A DNA stretch of 15,595 nt from an uncultured Blautia sp. (GCA_934358405.1 CAKRKL010000036.1:1-15595), one strand, 5' to 3'; positions 1-7,629 are shown, counted from the first letter of the stretch. Notes: a model not told the origin generated them from the sequence alone. Made by a program: numbers and translations.

Positions 1-1034
1 CCATACTGTCGCAGCAATGAAATACACTCCTCCCCGCTGCGAGCCTCCATAGTCTTAAAATCCGGGTGCAGGATCTCGGCTAGTATTTCACGATTCAGCT
101 GCGCATCATCTACAATCAGAATCTGCTGCTTCAGTGCATCAAGCTCAATCTTTGTACCACCTTCGATTCCATCCTTGCCTTCACTTGACTCAGTCACCAC
201 CAGATTCTTACGTGTCTTCGCCTGATACATAAATCGGTCAGCTCTTCCCACAACACTTTCAATGGTCTCGTCAGCTGCAGCAATGGTACCTCCAATACTC
301 ACAGAGAGCTGGATTCTGGTATATCCAGGTATTGTGGTTTCGTGGATCTTATCAAGAATCTTCTGCAGTCTGCGCGTAAACTCAAGCTCTGTTACTCCGG
401 GAATGATCAGAAGAAATTCGTCCCCACCATAGCGAACCAATATGTCCGTTTTGCGGATATGTCTTAGGATTACTTTAGCTGCAGCCGTAAGCGCCATATC
501 TCCAGCCTTATGTCCATATGTGTCATTATACAGCTTAAAATCATCCAGATCGATCATCGCAATGCCAGCCGGACCCTTTTGATTTTTCAGTTCTTCCTCG
601 AAATAACGTCTGTTATAAACTTTGGTTAAGACGTCACTATACAGGCGATCCGTGTAACCCGTGAGATTGCTTACCAGGCGTTCCCTGTCTTCCTGTGCGA
701 TCAGAGAATTCTTATCCATGCGTTTAAGCATTTCCATAACATATGGTTTTCCATCAATTTCCAGATATTTAACCATAATCTGATAAATATCATTTTCGAT
801 AAATTCCAGCCTGGACAGTTCTTCTTTTTTATAAAAAGCCTCCAATGCCACGCATTCTGCACACTGGTGTTCAAAGCACAGTCCACTCGCACAGTTCTCC
901 AAGCCGCTTTCTCTTTCTTTTTTCAGTGCTTCCAATGCTTCCTGGTCAAGAAGCCTCACATTACTGAAAATTTTGCGGTAACAGACCATTTCAGTTTTAG
1001 CCTGCTCCATTGTAATTTTATAATCTGATACCAT
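1..1034 (-). CDS. GGDEF diguanylate cyclase with N-terminal Cys-rich PAS-like region and C-terminal receiver domain (3' end cut by window)
   Basis: Probable c-di-GMP synthase; 344 codons are visible before the left edge. Residues about 45-110 form a PAS-like stretch that opens with a cysteine cluster (C48, C53, C58, C61). A GGDEF domain follows (about 130-285). Its active site looks intact: D162 and the DLDDFK segment, then RYGGDEF with GGDEF at 203-207. An RxxD inhibitory site (R194-D197) lies exactly five residues upstream. From about 304 a response-regulator receiver domain begins (ILIVDD, acidic pair D309/D310); the window ends before its phosphoacceptor Asp. No membrane segment is visible, so it is probably cytoplasmic. 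The ATG at 1034 is preceded by GAGGAAA and an in-frame TGA just upstream, which fixes the start. The HAD gene lies 73 nt upstream and may be co-transcribed. GGDEF before receiver is the reverse of the PleD/WspR order; what follows the receiver is unknown. Confidence 0.9.
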   Translation of the reverse strand, partial: MVSDYKITMEQAKTEMVCYRKIFSNVRLLDQEALEALKKERESGLENCASGLCFEHQCAECVALEAFYKKEELSRLEFIENDIYQIMVKYLEIDGKPYVMEMLKRMDKNSLIAQEDRERLVSNLTGYTDRLYSDVLTKVYNRRYFEEELKNQKGPAGIAMIDLDDFKLYNDTYGHKAGDMALTAAAKVILRHIRKTDILVRYGGDEFLLIIPGVTELEFTRRLQKILDKIHETTIPGYTRIQLSVSIGGTIAAADETIESVVGRADRFMYQAKTRKNLVVTESSEGKDGIEGGTKIELDALKQQILIVDDAQLNREILAEILHPDFKTMEARSGEECISLLRQY

Positions 1035-1107
1035 ACTATATTTTCCTCATTGCCCTCAGACAAGCAAACCAGATCACTCTCTTTTTTTACATATGCTTCT
1101 CATCTGG

Positions 1108-1812
1108 TTATATCGCTTCTATTAAGTTTCTTAATTCTTCCTCTGTGTACACAATATAATCAGGCTGTTCCATTCCTTCCGGCACAGCATATCTATGATG
1201 ATTCATCCAGATTGTTTTCCACCCTGCATTTTTGGCGCCTGCAATATCATTTTCCAGAGAATCCCCTACCATGTAGGTACTTGCAGGATCCAATTTCCAC
1301 ATTTCTTCTGCCATCCGGAAAATTTTCACATCCGGCTTTGCCACGCCTACACCGGCAGACACAATAAGCTGCTCTTGTGTAAACCATTTATCCAGTCCAA
1401 GTGTATGGAATTTCTGCACCTGATGCGCCAACGGACCATTGGTAATCACTCCCATTTTTATTCCTGCGGCAGCACATTCATCCAGCAATCCGGAAAGTAC
1501 CGTGGATATATGTAAATGAGATTGATTTTCTTTATATCTTGCCTGAAAAATTTCTGCCTGTTCACGGGTAAATGGAATCCCCATGTCCTTCATAGTATTC
1601 TCAATTCTGTATATTCTGGACTCATGAATAGAAACCTGCCCGCTCTCACTAAACAGAAACATTTCTGCACTTCTTTTTCCAAAAATCCGGTAAAACAATT
1701 CCGGATCCGGCAGCTTGCTGCCAAGACTGTATTCGCATGCCGTAAGAAGTGGTTCCATCTGACTGTACAAGGTATCGTCGATATCAAAAACCAGGGATAG
1801 CTCTTTCTTCAT
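1108..1812 (-). CDS. HAD-superfamily hydrolase (subfamily IA-like phosphatase)
   Basis: A 234-residue haloacid-dehalogenase-type phosphohydrolase, normal length for subfamily I with an inserted helical cap. Visible motifs in order: motif I VFDIDDTLY with nucleophile D10 and acid/base D12; cap region about 17-95; motif II VITNG with T124; motif III lysine K159 in VAKPD; motif IV GDSLEND at 183-189 for Mg2+ binding. The family hydrolyses phosphate esters of small metabolites such as sugar phosphates or nucleotides. The motif IV region resembles YjjG-like nucleotidases, but the substrate cannot be read from the sequence. It has no signal peptide, so it is cytosolic. The ATG at 1812 is preceded by a purine-rich AAAAGAG, with GAGGAG further upstream. 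It follows the htrA terminator and has its own candidate promoter; the GGDEF-receiver gene lies 73 nt downstream on the same strand. Confidence 0.9.
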   Translation of the reverse strand: MKKELSLVFDIDDTLYSQMEPLLTACEYSLGSKLPDPELFYRIFGKRSAEMFLFSESGQVSIHESRIYRIENTMKDMGIPFTREQAEIFQARYKENQSHLHISTVLSGLLDECAAAGIKMGVITNGPLAHQVQKFHTLGLDKWFTQEQLIVSAGVGVAKPDVKIFRMAEEMWKLDPASTYMVGDSLENDIAGAKNAGWKTIWMNHHRYAVPEGMEQPDYIVYTEEELRNLIEAI

Positions 1813-1849
1813 TCGTTCAACTCTTTTCTCCTCTTTTTTGCGTTACATA

Positions 1850-1878
1850 ATTATACCTTTTTACGGCAGGATATGCAA
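1850..1878 (-). promoter_or_regulatory. Candidate sigma-A promoter for the HAD gene
   Basis: On the minus strand TATAAT (1850-1855) is a perfect -10. TTGCAT (1873-1878) lies 17 bp upstream as a weak -35 (3 of 6 consensus bases). It sits between the htrA terminator and the HAD start, giving a leader of about 30 nt. Seen by eye only. Confidence 0.5.
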
Positions 1879-1886
1879 TCAGTTAT

Positions 1887-1921
1887 AAAAAAAGAGACTT
1901 ACCTTTTTACGGGTAAGCCTC
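1887..1921 (-). terminator. Rho-independent terminator of htrA
   Basis: Arms 1894-1903 (GAGACTTACC) and 1912-1921 (GGTAAGCCTC) pair over 10 bp with one imperfect position around an 8-nt loop. Read on the minus strand the hairpin is followed by a run of seven U (A tract 1887-1893). It lies just past the htrA stop. Confidence 0.85.
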
Positions 1922-1937
1922 ATATTTTTATATTTAA

Positions 1938-3347
1938 TTAGTTCCAGCCTTCACCATACTGAAGTCCTGCGCCGCCTTCATTGTTCTCCCAATCTTCTAA
2001 GAGATTTCCGCTTCCGTCTGTGGGGCCTTCCTGGTTCTGAGAATCCGGAGCATCTGCCTGCTGTGTATCTTCGCTCTTTCCAAGAGTCACTGTAACAGTT
2101 TCCTCTTTGTAGCCTTTTCCATCCGGAACCTCAATTGTAAGCTCAACATCTTCTCCTGGTTCATAGTAAGAAAGGAAATCAACGAGCTGCTCTTTTGTGG
2201 TAACTGTCTTACCGGCAAATTTAGTAATGATAGATTTCGCTTCGATGCCGGCTTTATCTGCTGCGCCGCCCTCAGTAACATCTCTTACCAGAACACCTTC
2301 GGGAACACCATATGCTTCACTAACCTCATCCGCTACTGTCTGAACTGTAATTCCAAGAACACCATGATCCTCAACCTTGTCCCTGGTTTCCTCATTCATC
2401 AGATTTTCCAGAATATCTGTTACATCAGAAATTGCGATTGCATAGCCGATACCCTCAACCTCTGTGGAAGCAAGCTTTGCAGAGTTGATACCAACAACCT
2501 CACCCTTCATATTCAAAAGAGCACCACCACTGTTGCCAGGGTTAATAGCCGCATCTGTCTGAATCAGATTGGTAGCAGAGTTGCTGTCACTGTCATAATC
2601 ACCAACTGTATCATCAGAATTCAGCTGACGGTTCTTAGCACTTACAATACCGGTTGTTACAGACTGACCATAGCCAAGAGCATTACCGATTGCAATAACC
2701 TGCTCGCCGACCTTCAGATTATCTGAATTACCAATAGTTGCAACTGAAATTGCATCCATTGTATCACTGTCAATGTCATCCAGAGAAACTGCTACAACTG
2801 CAAGGTCTTTCTCACTGTCATAGCCTTTTACCTTTGCTTCACATGCTGTGCTGTCGCAGAAGCCAACAGATAAGGTATCTGCCCCTTCTACTACATGATA
2901 ATTAGTTGCTACCAAAAGTTCAGTATCATTTTTACCAATGATAATACCGGAACCGCTTCCCTGAACCTCTCTCTGCTCAGGTGAATAAGCACCATACTGG
3001 CCAAACATTCCGTAATAGCTCTGAACCTCTTCTACAGATTTGGTTGTAATGGAAACAATACTTGGCATTGTCTCTTCTACAATATCAGATACATCCAGGC
3101 TTCCCTTTGATGTACTTTCTTCTTTGCTGTCATCCTTAGCGTCCTTAGAATCCTCAGTATCCTTATCGGATTTCAGCAATGTAACCTTTTCCTCATTGCT
3201 TGCTGCCTGTACGCTCTGCTCATAGCCTGTCAGATAATTAACTCCTGTATATGTTCCTGCTGCAAGACCACCTGCCAGTACTGCGCAAAGACTAATGCTT
3301 GCTGCCTTTTTAATTTTTCTTCTTAATTCTTCATTTCTATTCTTCAT
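1938..3347 (-). CDS. htrA: HtrA/DegP-family membrane-anchored serine protease with one PDZ domain
   Basis: A 469-residue trypsin-like quality-control protease of the cell surface. A basic N-terminus leads into a hydrophobic anchor or uncleaved signal (about 14-36). A charged, low-complexity Asp/Ser/Lys-rich linker (about 58-82) follows. The protease domain (about 88-315) shows the full triad: H151 in NYHVVEG, D181 in DLAVVAV, S273 in NPGNSGGAL. A single PDZ domain occupies about 328-424, followed by an acidic Asn/Gly/Glu-rich tail of about 45 residues. Family members degrade or refold misfolded secreted proteins, and one PDZ with an N-terminal anchor is the usual Gram-positive form. The ATG at 3347 has AAAGGAGG eight bases upstream. 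The gene is monocistronic: a terminator on each side and its own promoter region with phased repeats (separate entry). No two-component genes lie in the window. Confidence 0.95.
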   Translation of the reverse strand: MKNRNEELRRKIKKAASISLCAVLAGGLAAGTYTGVNYLTGYEQSVQAASNEEKVTLLKSDKDTEDSKDAKDDSKEESTSKGSLDVSDIVEETMPSIVSITTKSVEEVQSYYGMFGQYGAYSPEQREVQGSGSGIIIGKNDTELLVATNYHVVEGADTLSVGFCDSTACEAKVKGYDSEKDLAVVAVSLDDIDSDTMDAISVATIGNSDNLKVGEQVIAIGNALGYGQSVTTGIVSAKNRQLNSDDTVGDYDSDSNSATNLIQTDAAINPGNSGGALLNMKGEVVGINSAKLASTEVEGIGYAIAISDVTDILENLMNEETRDKVEDHGVLGITVQTVADEVSEAYGVPEGVLVRDVTEGGAADKAGIEAKSIITKFAGKTVTTKEQLVDFLSYYEPGEDVELTIEVPDGKGYKEETVTVTLGKSEDTQQADAPDSQNQEGPTDGSGNLLEDWENNEGGAGLQYGEGWN

Positions 3348-3399
3348 GATAAAAGCCTCCTTTAGAAACTCCTTTATTCTCTTTCATTTGATAGTTCAC

Positions 3400-3450
3400 A
3401 GTATAGAGATAATTTGTGTTCTCTTTGTGGGAAAATTGTGTTTAAATTGT
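3400..3450 (-). promoter_or_regulatory. htrA promoter with four 11-bp-phased direct repeats
   Basis: On the minus strand TATACT (3400-3405) is a good -10 about 53 nt before the htrA ATG. The -35 position holds ACAAAG, not a recognisable -35. Upstream, ACAA occurs four times at exactly 11-nt steps; on the plus strand TTGT begins at 3414, 3425, 3436 and 3447. The two distal copies share ACAATTT. One turn per repeat and a missing -35 fit a response-regulator-activated promoter. The regulator is unknown. Confidence 0.55.
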
Positions 3451-3472
3451 TAAATCCTGTCTTATCTTAGCA

Positions 3473-3511
3473 TTAAAAACCCCAGACTGCAAGGCAATCC
3501 GGGGTTTTTAA
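3473..3511 (-). terminator. Strong terminator after the GH3-gtrA operon (possibly bidirectional)
   Basis: Arms TTAAAAACCCC (3473-3483) and GGGGTTTTTAA (3501-3511) are perfect complements. Inside them GACTGC and GGCAATC pair further, so read on the minus strand the stem is about 17 bp with a short CTT loop and a U tract. The A/T flanks are symmetric, so it could stop transcription both ways. It lies between the gtrA-like stop and the htrA promoter. Confidence 0.9.
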
Positions 3512-3546
3512 TCTGTTGCTGCATCGGGCAAGAATAGCAGCCTTAA

Positions 3547-4050
3547 TTATTTATTTGGCATGATCCAGAATTTCATAGTCGGATAGCTGAGAACTACCTG
3601 AACCAGAATATTCAACACGTTTGCAAGAGTAGGTGCAAGTCCTTCAGAGATTCCAATGTTAATGAAAAAGCTCTGGCTGTAAGCCGGAAGTGCTGCTGAT
3701 ACAAGTACCAGCACAACAGCAAGGGCAATATATTTAGGCACTGCCTTTTCAAAGGCTGCATTGGACTTGAAAACCAGATTTTTCTGTACAAAAAAGTTTA
3801 CGGTCTGAGCTGCAGCAGTAGCAACCAGGAAGCTTAAGAATCCACATAAGCCAAGATTAGACTCTATATTATCTGCGTAATTAAATACCAGAAATTTAAA
3901 TGGTGTATTTGCAAAGCTTTTAAAAATAAAGCCCGTACACAGCCACATAATAATAAAGTTTGTGATGGTTGCGCAGTTTGATAATACATTAAATTTAATA
4001 AACTCCCAAATATTCGGATGATCTTCAATTAACTGTTTAATTTTTCCCAT
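3547..4050 (-). CDS. GtrA-like small multi-pass membrane protein
   Basis: A 167-residue hydrophobic protein resembling the GtrA family (PF04138), which are about 120-170 residues with four membrane helices. Hydrophobic segments lie near 19-45, 68-90, 104-126 and 138-158. A charged, aromatic stretch after the second helix (NFFVQKNLVF) resembles the family's conserved short loop. GtrA-type proteins are thought to help move polyprenyl-linked sugars across the membrane for cell-surface glycosylation, but many relatives are uncharacterised. The ATG at 4050 is 14 nt after the GH3 stop, and its AAGGAG ribosome site directly abuts that stop codon, so the two are probably translationally coupled. No glycosyltransferase lies next to it, which is unusual for a classic Gtr locus and leaves its partner unclear. 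Its operon ends at the terminator at 3473-3511. Confidence 0.75.
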   Translation of the reverse strand: MGKIKQLIEDHPNIWEFIKFNVLSNCATITNFIIMWLCTGFIFKSFANTPFKFLVFNYADNIESNLGLCGFLSFLVATAAAQTVNFFVQKNLVFKSNAAFEKAVPKYIALAVVLVLVSAALPAYSQSFFINIGISEGLAPTLANVLNILVQVVLSYPTMKFWIMPNK

Positions 4051-4064
4051 AATAGTGCTCCTTA

Positions 4065-6500
4065 TTATTTTTGCTCTTCCAGTTCTTTTTCATATTTCTT
4101 GTTCAGTTTCTGGTTTCTGAAAAATCCACTGATTACTTTTCCAAGTCCTCCAAAATGTCCGTTTACTACTCTCACAAGACCTTCCACCATTTCCATGGAA
4201 ACCATTCCGCCTGTCATCTTTGCAATTGCACGGAACGGCATGTTGTACTGGAACAATGTATTCAGATCCGGAACTCCCACAGCTTCGCTCTTTTTCAGCT
4301 TTTCACCAAGTTTTTTACAGATAAAACGGGCAATTCCACTCTTCGCATAATACATCTGGCAGAGTGCATCATTCATGCCAAGCTCTCCGCTCCAGCTTCC
4401 ATCCGGAATAGAATGTCCCAGAATTGTCTCATACTCTTCATTTTCGACCTTCTGAATTTTTCCATCTACATAAGAGGCAACACGGTTAGTGTAGTACGGC
4501 ATTACCTCAGTAGTACCAATAATAGCAAGCGTATCCTGGAGGCGGATATCTGCACAGCTTGCACCGATCATGATGCTGTAGATGCCGCCCTCAACCTCCC
4601 ATTTATTAGTTTTTATATTCCAGTAACGGAATGTTTTGTCATCAAATTTAATTGTGACAGTTTTCTCTTCTCCTGCTTTTAAGAAAACCTTTGCAAAGCC
4701 TTTCAGCTCTTTTACCGGACGGAAGACCTTTGCCCCCGGAAGTCCTACATAAAGCTGAGCAATTTCTGCTCCATCATATTTTCCGGTATTTCGTATTGTA
4801 AAAATAGCCCTATCCGGTTTAACCTGCAGATTTCCATACTCAAAGGTTGTATAAGAAAGTCCATATCCAAATGGATAATTTACCGGAACACCTGCTGTAT
4901 CAAAGTAACGATAGCCCACATAAATTCCCTCTCTGTACTCAGAATTACGTTCCTGAGATGGGTAATAATTATATGAAGGGGTATCCTCATATTTTTTAAT
5001 ATATGTTTCAGCCAGTTTTCCGGACGGATTCACCTTTCCTGAGAGAATATCAAGAACTGCGCCTGCACCAGCCTGTCCCATCAAAGCAGTGTGAAGCAGT
5101 GCTTTAAAATGATGGTGCCAAGGCATTTCAATAACAGAACCTGCACTGATAATACCAATCATATTTGTATTTGCTTTTGCAAGCTCCTGAATCAGATTGA
5201 TTTGGTTCTGTGGAATACGAAGATGCTTACGATCAAGTCCCTCTGTCTCGCTTTTTTCATTCAGACCAAAGAAAAACAGAACTACATCTGAACGGCGGGC
5301 AAGATCTGCTGCCTCTTTTTTCATAGCTTCATCTTCCTTGCCGTCACGCTGATATCCGCGAACAATTCCGGTCACGGAGATTCCACTGCCCTCAAGCATA
5401 TCCTTAATTGAATCCACCTTTGTGGAGTTTACCATAGAAGAGCCTGCGCCCTGATATCTCGGTTCAAATGCAAAATCACCGATTACTGCTGCATGGATCT
5501 TCTCCCCAAGCGGAAGGATTCCCCCTTCGTTTTTCAGAAGGACTGTGCTTTCCTGACAGGCCAGACGCGCCAGCTTATGATGCTCCTCATGAAGTGCCTT
5601 TTTGTTTGCTGCCTTTTTGTAATGCTTTGCCTTTTCTGTTGTTGTAATCACCAGATCAAGAAGCTCATCTACACGCTCATCAATGTCCTGCTCACTGATC
5701 TTTCCGCTCTCCACACTGGCAAGCAGCTCTCTTGCAGCATCAAGACCAGGGGTAGGCATTTCCAGAGTGGAACCATTTTTTACTCCAAGAGAATGGTCAT
5801 TTGATGCGCCCCAGTCTGTAATAACAGAACCTTCAAATCCCCACTCATCACGAAGAATATCCTTTAAAAGATGCTCGTTCTCATTTGCATAAACACCATT
5901 TACCTCGTTATAGCTGCTCATCACGGTTTTGGCCTTACCCTCTTTAATCGCAATCTCAAAGCCGGTAAGATAAATTTCGCGAAGTGTTCTTTCATCTACA
6001 ACCGCATTCATAGCCATACGGCGAAGCTCCTGGCTGTTCACTGCAAAATGCTTTGCACATGCCGCAGCTCCTGTACTCTGTACGCCACGAATAAATGCTG
6101 CTGCCATTTTTCCGGAAAGATAGGGATCCTCGGAAAAATATTCGAAGTTACGTCCGCAAAGAGGATTTCTCTTAATATTCAGTCCCGGTCCAAGAAGAAC
6201 ATTTACATCCTCTTCCATAGATTCCTCACCAAGTGCAACACCAACGCTCTGCTCCAGTTCTTCATCCCAGCTGTTTGCCATAGCAGCTGCTGTCGGGAAG
6301 CAGGTTGCCGGTACTGCAGGATTAATTCCCAGATGATCTCCTGCGCCAGCCTGCTTACGCACACCGTTTGGTCCGTCTGAACAAAAGATTGCCGGAATAT
6401 CCAGTCTTGGAAACTCTCTGGTCTTCCACTCACTTTTGCCGCTGAGGAACGCAGCTTTTTCCTTCAGAGTCATATTATCTATAATATTCTGATATTTCAT
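4065..6500 (-). CDS. Glycoside hydrolase family 3 beta-glucosidase-like enzyme, cytoplasmic, with C-terminal extension
   Basis: An 811-residue retaining GH3 glycosidase. Counting from the ATG at 6500: substrate-binding DGP at 42-44, RNFEYFSEDP from 117, KH at 151-152, and nucleophile D229 in VITDWGAS. The second (alpha/beta sandwich) domain carries the probable acid/base E420 in ETEGLDR. A fibronectin-III-like domain spans about 578-648. The last 150 or so residues (663-811) are an extra region with a basic, coiled-coil-like end. There is no signal peptide, so it probably cleaves imported oligosaccharides or glycosides inside the cell; a beta-glucoside is likely but a beta-xyloside is possible. 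I prefer the start at 6500 because GGGAAGGGAG precedes it at usable distance and the protein then begins as family members do (MKYQNIIDNMTLKEKA). An in-frame ATG at 6551 lacks a ribosome site. It is followed at 14 nt by the gtrA-like gene. Confidence 0.93.
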   Translation of the reverse strand: MKYQNIIDNMTLKEKAAFLSGKSEWKTREFPRLDIPAIFCSDGPNGVRKQAGAGDHLGINPAVPATCFPTAAAMANSWDEELEQSVGVALGEESMEEDVNVLLGPGLNIKRNPLCGRNFEYFSEDPYLSGKMAAAFIRGVQSTGAAACAKHFAVNSQELRRMAMNAVVDERTLREIYLTGFEIAIKEGKAKTVMSSYNEVNGVYANENEHLLKDILRDEWGFEGSVITDWGASNDHSLGVKNGSTLEMPTPGLDAARELLASVESGKISEQDIDERVDELLDLVITTTEKAKHYKKAANKKALHEEHHKLARLACQESTVLLKNEGGILPLGEKIHAAVIGDFAFEPRYQGAGSSMVNSTKVDSIKDMLEGSGISVTGIVRGYQRDGKEDEAMKKEAADLARRSDVVLFFFGLNEKSETEGLDRKHLRIPQNQINLIQELAKANTNMIGIISAGSVIEMPWHHHFKALLHTALMGQAGAGAVLDILSGKVNPSGKLAETYIKKYEDTPSYNYYPSQERNSEYREGIYVGYRYFDTAGVPVNYPFGYGLSYTTFEYGNLQVKPDRAIFTIRNTGKYDGAEIAQLYVGLPGAKVFRPVKELKGFAKVFLKAGEEKTVTIKFDDKTFRYWNIKTNKWEVEGGIYSIMIGASCADIRLQDTLAIIGTTEVMPYYTNRVASYVDGKIQKVENEEYETILGHSIPDGSWSGELGMNDALCQMYYAKSGIARFICKKLGEKLKKSEAVGVPDLNTLFQYNMPFRAIAKMTGGMVSMEMVEGLVRVVNGHFGGLGKVISGFFRNQKLNKKYEKELEEQK

Positions 6501-6565
6501 TTTCTGTGTCTTCTCCCTTCCCAATTGGTTCTGTCTCGCCCCATTTTTCATAACTTTAATATAAC

Positions 6566-6611
6566 ATAACCCCGTCTATAAAAGACGAGGTTATCACAAA
6601 CTGTCATTATA
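6566..6611 (-). promoter_or_regulatory. Candidate promoter and 5' leader hairpin of the GH3-gtrA operon
   Basis: On the minus strand TATAAT (6606-6611) is a consensus -10 without a good -35. Inverted arms 6566-6577 and 6583-6594 (ATAACCCCGTCT / AGACGAGGTTAT, 11 of 12 paired, 5-nt loop) follow immediately, so the transcript would begin with this hairpin. No U tract follows it, so it is not a terminator; it could be a 5' stabilising stem or an operator. The GH3 start at 6500 is about 100 nt downstream of the predicted transcription start. Confidence 0.45.
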
Positions 6612-6619
6612 TTGCGCAA
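6612..6619. promoter_or_regulatory. Palindrome TTGCGCAA next to the GH3 -10 element
   Basis: A perfect 8-bp palindrome directly upstream of the candidate -10; 12 of 14 positions match when two flanking bases each side are added beyond one mismatch. The place and symmetry suit a repressor or sugar-responsive regulator (LacI-type operators are similar in size), but no regulator gene is nearby. Confidence 0.3.
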
Positions 6620-6689
6620 GATGCATTTATTTCTATTATTTTTTAGTCAAATCACTAACTACAAGCCAAAATTTTTGTCTGCACACAAT

Positions 6690-6747
6690 AAAAAGCACCT
6701 GCAAAAGTGTCATCCAGTATTACTAACTGTCTGCTTTTGCAGGTGCT
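6690..6747 (-). terminator. Terminator of the cysK-larE operon
   Basis: Perfect 14-bp arms AGCACCTGCAAAAG (6694-6707) and CTTTTGCAGGTGCT (6734-6747) flank a 26-nt loop, inside which CAGT/ACTG can pair again. On the minus strand the stem runs straight into UUUUU (A tract 6690-6694). It lies 18 nt past the larE stop. Confidence 0.9.
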
Positions 6748-6764
6748 CTGTATAATTTATGATA

Positions 6765-7592
6765 TTAAATATTTTTCAGAGTCTCATTCATGCTTCCCAT
6801 GCGATATCCCTGAAGATCCATAGTTACATAGGTAAATCCATATTCTTTAAACGCCTTCACAATCTGTTCACGGTTTTCCAGAACCTTCTGAAGTTCATCC
6901 GGAAAAACTTCAATACGTGCAAGGGTACCATGAATGCGAACGCGCAGCTGATGGAAGCCAAGATCCAGAAGAAGCTGCTCAGCTTTGTCTACCATGCCAA
7001 GCTTTTCCCTGGTTATGGGCTCACCGTATACGAAGCGGGAAGACAGACAGGCGAAAGACTGTTTTTCCCAGGTTGGAAGGCCCAGCGCTTTGGACAGGGT
7101 GCGGATATCTTCTTTATATAATTCGCTGTGACGCAGCGGACTCTTTACTCCAAGCTCTGCAACTGCCTGCAGTCCGGGTCTGTAATCACCGTTATCATCC
7201 ATGTTGGAGCCTTCTGCTACTGCATTCATTCCGTCTTTTCTGGCAATATCCCAGATTTTTTCAAATAATTCTTTCTTACAGATATAACAGCGATTTGCAG
7301 GATTTTCACAAAATCCTTCGATTTCCAGTTCCTCAGACTCCACCATAATGTGGCGAATTCCTTCTTTCCTGCAAAACGCTTTCGCCTCTTCCAGTTCTCT
7401 TTTGGGAAATGAACAGGACATAGCTGTAATTGCCAGGCATTTATCTCCTAAAACATCATGGGCAACTTTTAAAAGAAAGGTAGAATCTACTCCACTGGAA
7501 AAAGCCACCGCTACACTTCCAAGGCTGCGCAGATACTCCTTTAAAGCTTCATATTTAATCTGCTGTTCTTTCGTTACCGTTATTTCGCTCAT
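6765..7592 (-). CDS. larE: LarE-type ATP-dependent sulfur transferase (nickel-pincer cofactor biosynthesis family)
   Basis: A 275-residue PP-loop ATPase. The adenylating loop is SSGVDST at 32-38, near the N-terminus as in the LarE family. LarE adenylates the pyridinium dicarboxylate intermediate and donates sulfur to it, making the nickel-pincer cofactor of lactate racemase and relatives. Three cysteines stand out: C102 and C105 in RCYICKK, and C182 in FACLSSRF. The last matches the position of the sacrificial cysteine in Lactobacillus LarE, and the three-Cys pattern resembles LarE homologues proposed to hold a [4Fe-4S] cluster. No larA, larB or larC lies in the window, so the final cofactor user is unknown. 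The ATG at 7592 follows AGGAAGG. It begins 37 nt after the cysK stop with no promoter visible between, so the two are likely one transcript. Confidence 0.85.
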   Translation of the reverse strand: MSEITVTKEQQIKYEALKEYLRSLGSVAVAFSSGVDSTFLLKVAHDVLGDKCLAITAMSCSFPKRELEEAKAFCRKEGIRHIMVESEELEIEGFCENPANRCYICKKELFEKIWDIARKDGMNAVAEGSNMDDNGDYRPGLQAVAELGVKSPLRHSELYKEDIRTLSKALGLPTWEKQSFACLSSRFVYGEPITREKLGMVDKAEQLLLDLGFHQLRVRIHGTLARIEVFPDELQKVLENREQIVKAFKEYGFTYVTMDLQGYRMGSMNETLKNI

Positions 7593-7629
7593 ATTTCCTT
7601 CCTATTCCATTATATTTGCAGCGCAAAAA

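Noticed and set aside
4071..6380. Several plus-strand open frames (up to about 200 codons) opposite the GH3 gene
   Set aside because: The GH3 frame has every family motif across the full length. The opposite frames are Cys/His/Phe-rich and lack ribosome sites, as expected of shadows.
6501..6551. Longer GH3 start at the ATG at 6551
   Set aside because: No ribosome site precedes it and the added 17 residues are charged and unlike the family start; the ATG at 6500 has both.
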